In this document: piece by piece, positions 12,807-12,835 of the stretch
How positions within the stretch are numbered: position 1 is the stretch's first letter
Layout of the letters: each line of letters begins with the position of its first letter
Assembly (NCBI GenBank): GCA_023436825.1
Contig: JAEZHS010000292.1
Span: 1-12,835, forward strand
Source: Pseudomonadota bacterium
GTDB lineage: Bacteria > Pseudomonadota > Alphaproteobacteria > Reyranellales > Reyranellaceae
Length of the DNA: 12,835 nucleotides
Reading direction: 5' to 3'
The notes under the pieces: model-generated
Database searches by the model: none
The model's input: only the letters and a program-made list of their open reading frames with translations
Told to the model about the DNA's origin: nothing
Made by a program: the position numbers and the translations under genes

Positions 12807-12835
12807 ATGAAGGACTCGAACCTTTCGCCGGAAAC
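12807..12835 (+). CDS. Start of an unidentified gene, partial
   Basis: An ATG at 12807 with GGAG (12796-12799) seven bases upstream opens a frame reading MKDSNLSPE to the window edge. The ribosome site and the position after the repeat support a real start. Nine residues are too few to name a family. It may be in one operon with the deacetylase-family gene. Confidence 0.5.

Noticed and set aside
1..12835. A new multi-gene defence, biosynthetic or mobile system
   Set aside because: Apart from an ordinary type II toxin-antitoxin pair, genes fall into separate metabolic or regulatory units with recognisable families. There is no integrase, tRNA junction, or cluster of unknown genes sharing one operon.

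Overview
This window is GC-rich (roughly 65%) chromosomal DNA whose gene content and codon use point to an alphaproteobacterium, probably a soil or freshwater Rhizobiales- or Reyranella-like organism. That assignment rests on general gene style, not on a marker gene. There are no rRNA or tRNA genes, insertion sequences or CRISPR arrays. Genes are closely packed, and several neighbouring pairs overlap by a few bases.

Layout, left to right. (1) 1-1880, plus strand: the end of an ABC-transporter ATPase gene and two PotB/PotC-type permease genes. This is the tail of a polyamine/opine/amino-acid-type import operon, with a solitary REP-like repeat in its first gene junction. (2) 1930-3587, plus: a Tat-exported molybdopterin sulfite-oxidase-family enzyme, overlapped by a small membrane-anchored c-type cytochrome. 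It is very likely a periplasmic sulfite dehydrogenase with its electron acceptor. (3) 3580-4532: a minus-strand HxlR regulator diverging from a carboxymuconolactone-decarboxylase-family gene, with a twin palindromic operator between them, followed by a secreted protein of unknown function (4569-5123). (4) 5143-6265, minus: an SRPBCC (AHSA1-type) gene overlapped by its ArsR-type regulator, with an AT-rich operator at the regulator's start, then a small unknown gene with a CRP-like site upstream. (5) 6397-8792, minus: an M20-family N-carbamoyl/ureido amidohydrolase translationally coupled to a BenE-family transporter. (6) 8803-9471, plus: a Phd/YefM-RelE/ParE toxin-antitoxin module with a readable promoter and an operator in its spacer. 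(7) 9687-10865, plus: a class III (CaiB/BaiF) CoA-transferase. (8) 11000-11290, minus: a small secreted protein with a clear intrinsic terminator. (9) 11696-12724, plus: an acetylpolyamine-amidohydrolase/histone-deacetylase-family enzyme. (10) The first 29 bases of a further plus-strand gene at the right edge.

The main theme is uptake and catabolism of nitrogen- or sulfur-containing small molecules (ABC importer, sulfite oxidation, ureido hydrolysis with transport, CoA transfer, deacetylation), each unit with local regulation. A family of REP-like hairpins (206-238, 10881-10947, 12725-12793, and a decayed copy at 9513-9553) links otherwise unrelated junctions. Their ends are conserved (GGTCCGGAAGA) while the stems differ in sequence but stay paired. 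This repeat family and the two well-resolved operators are the most interesting non-coding signals. I do not see a convincing new multi-gene defence or biosynthetic system here.
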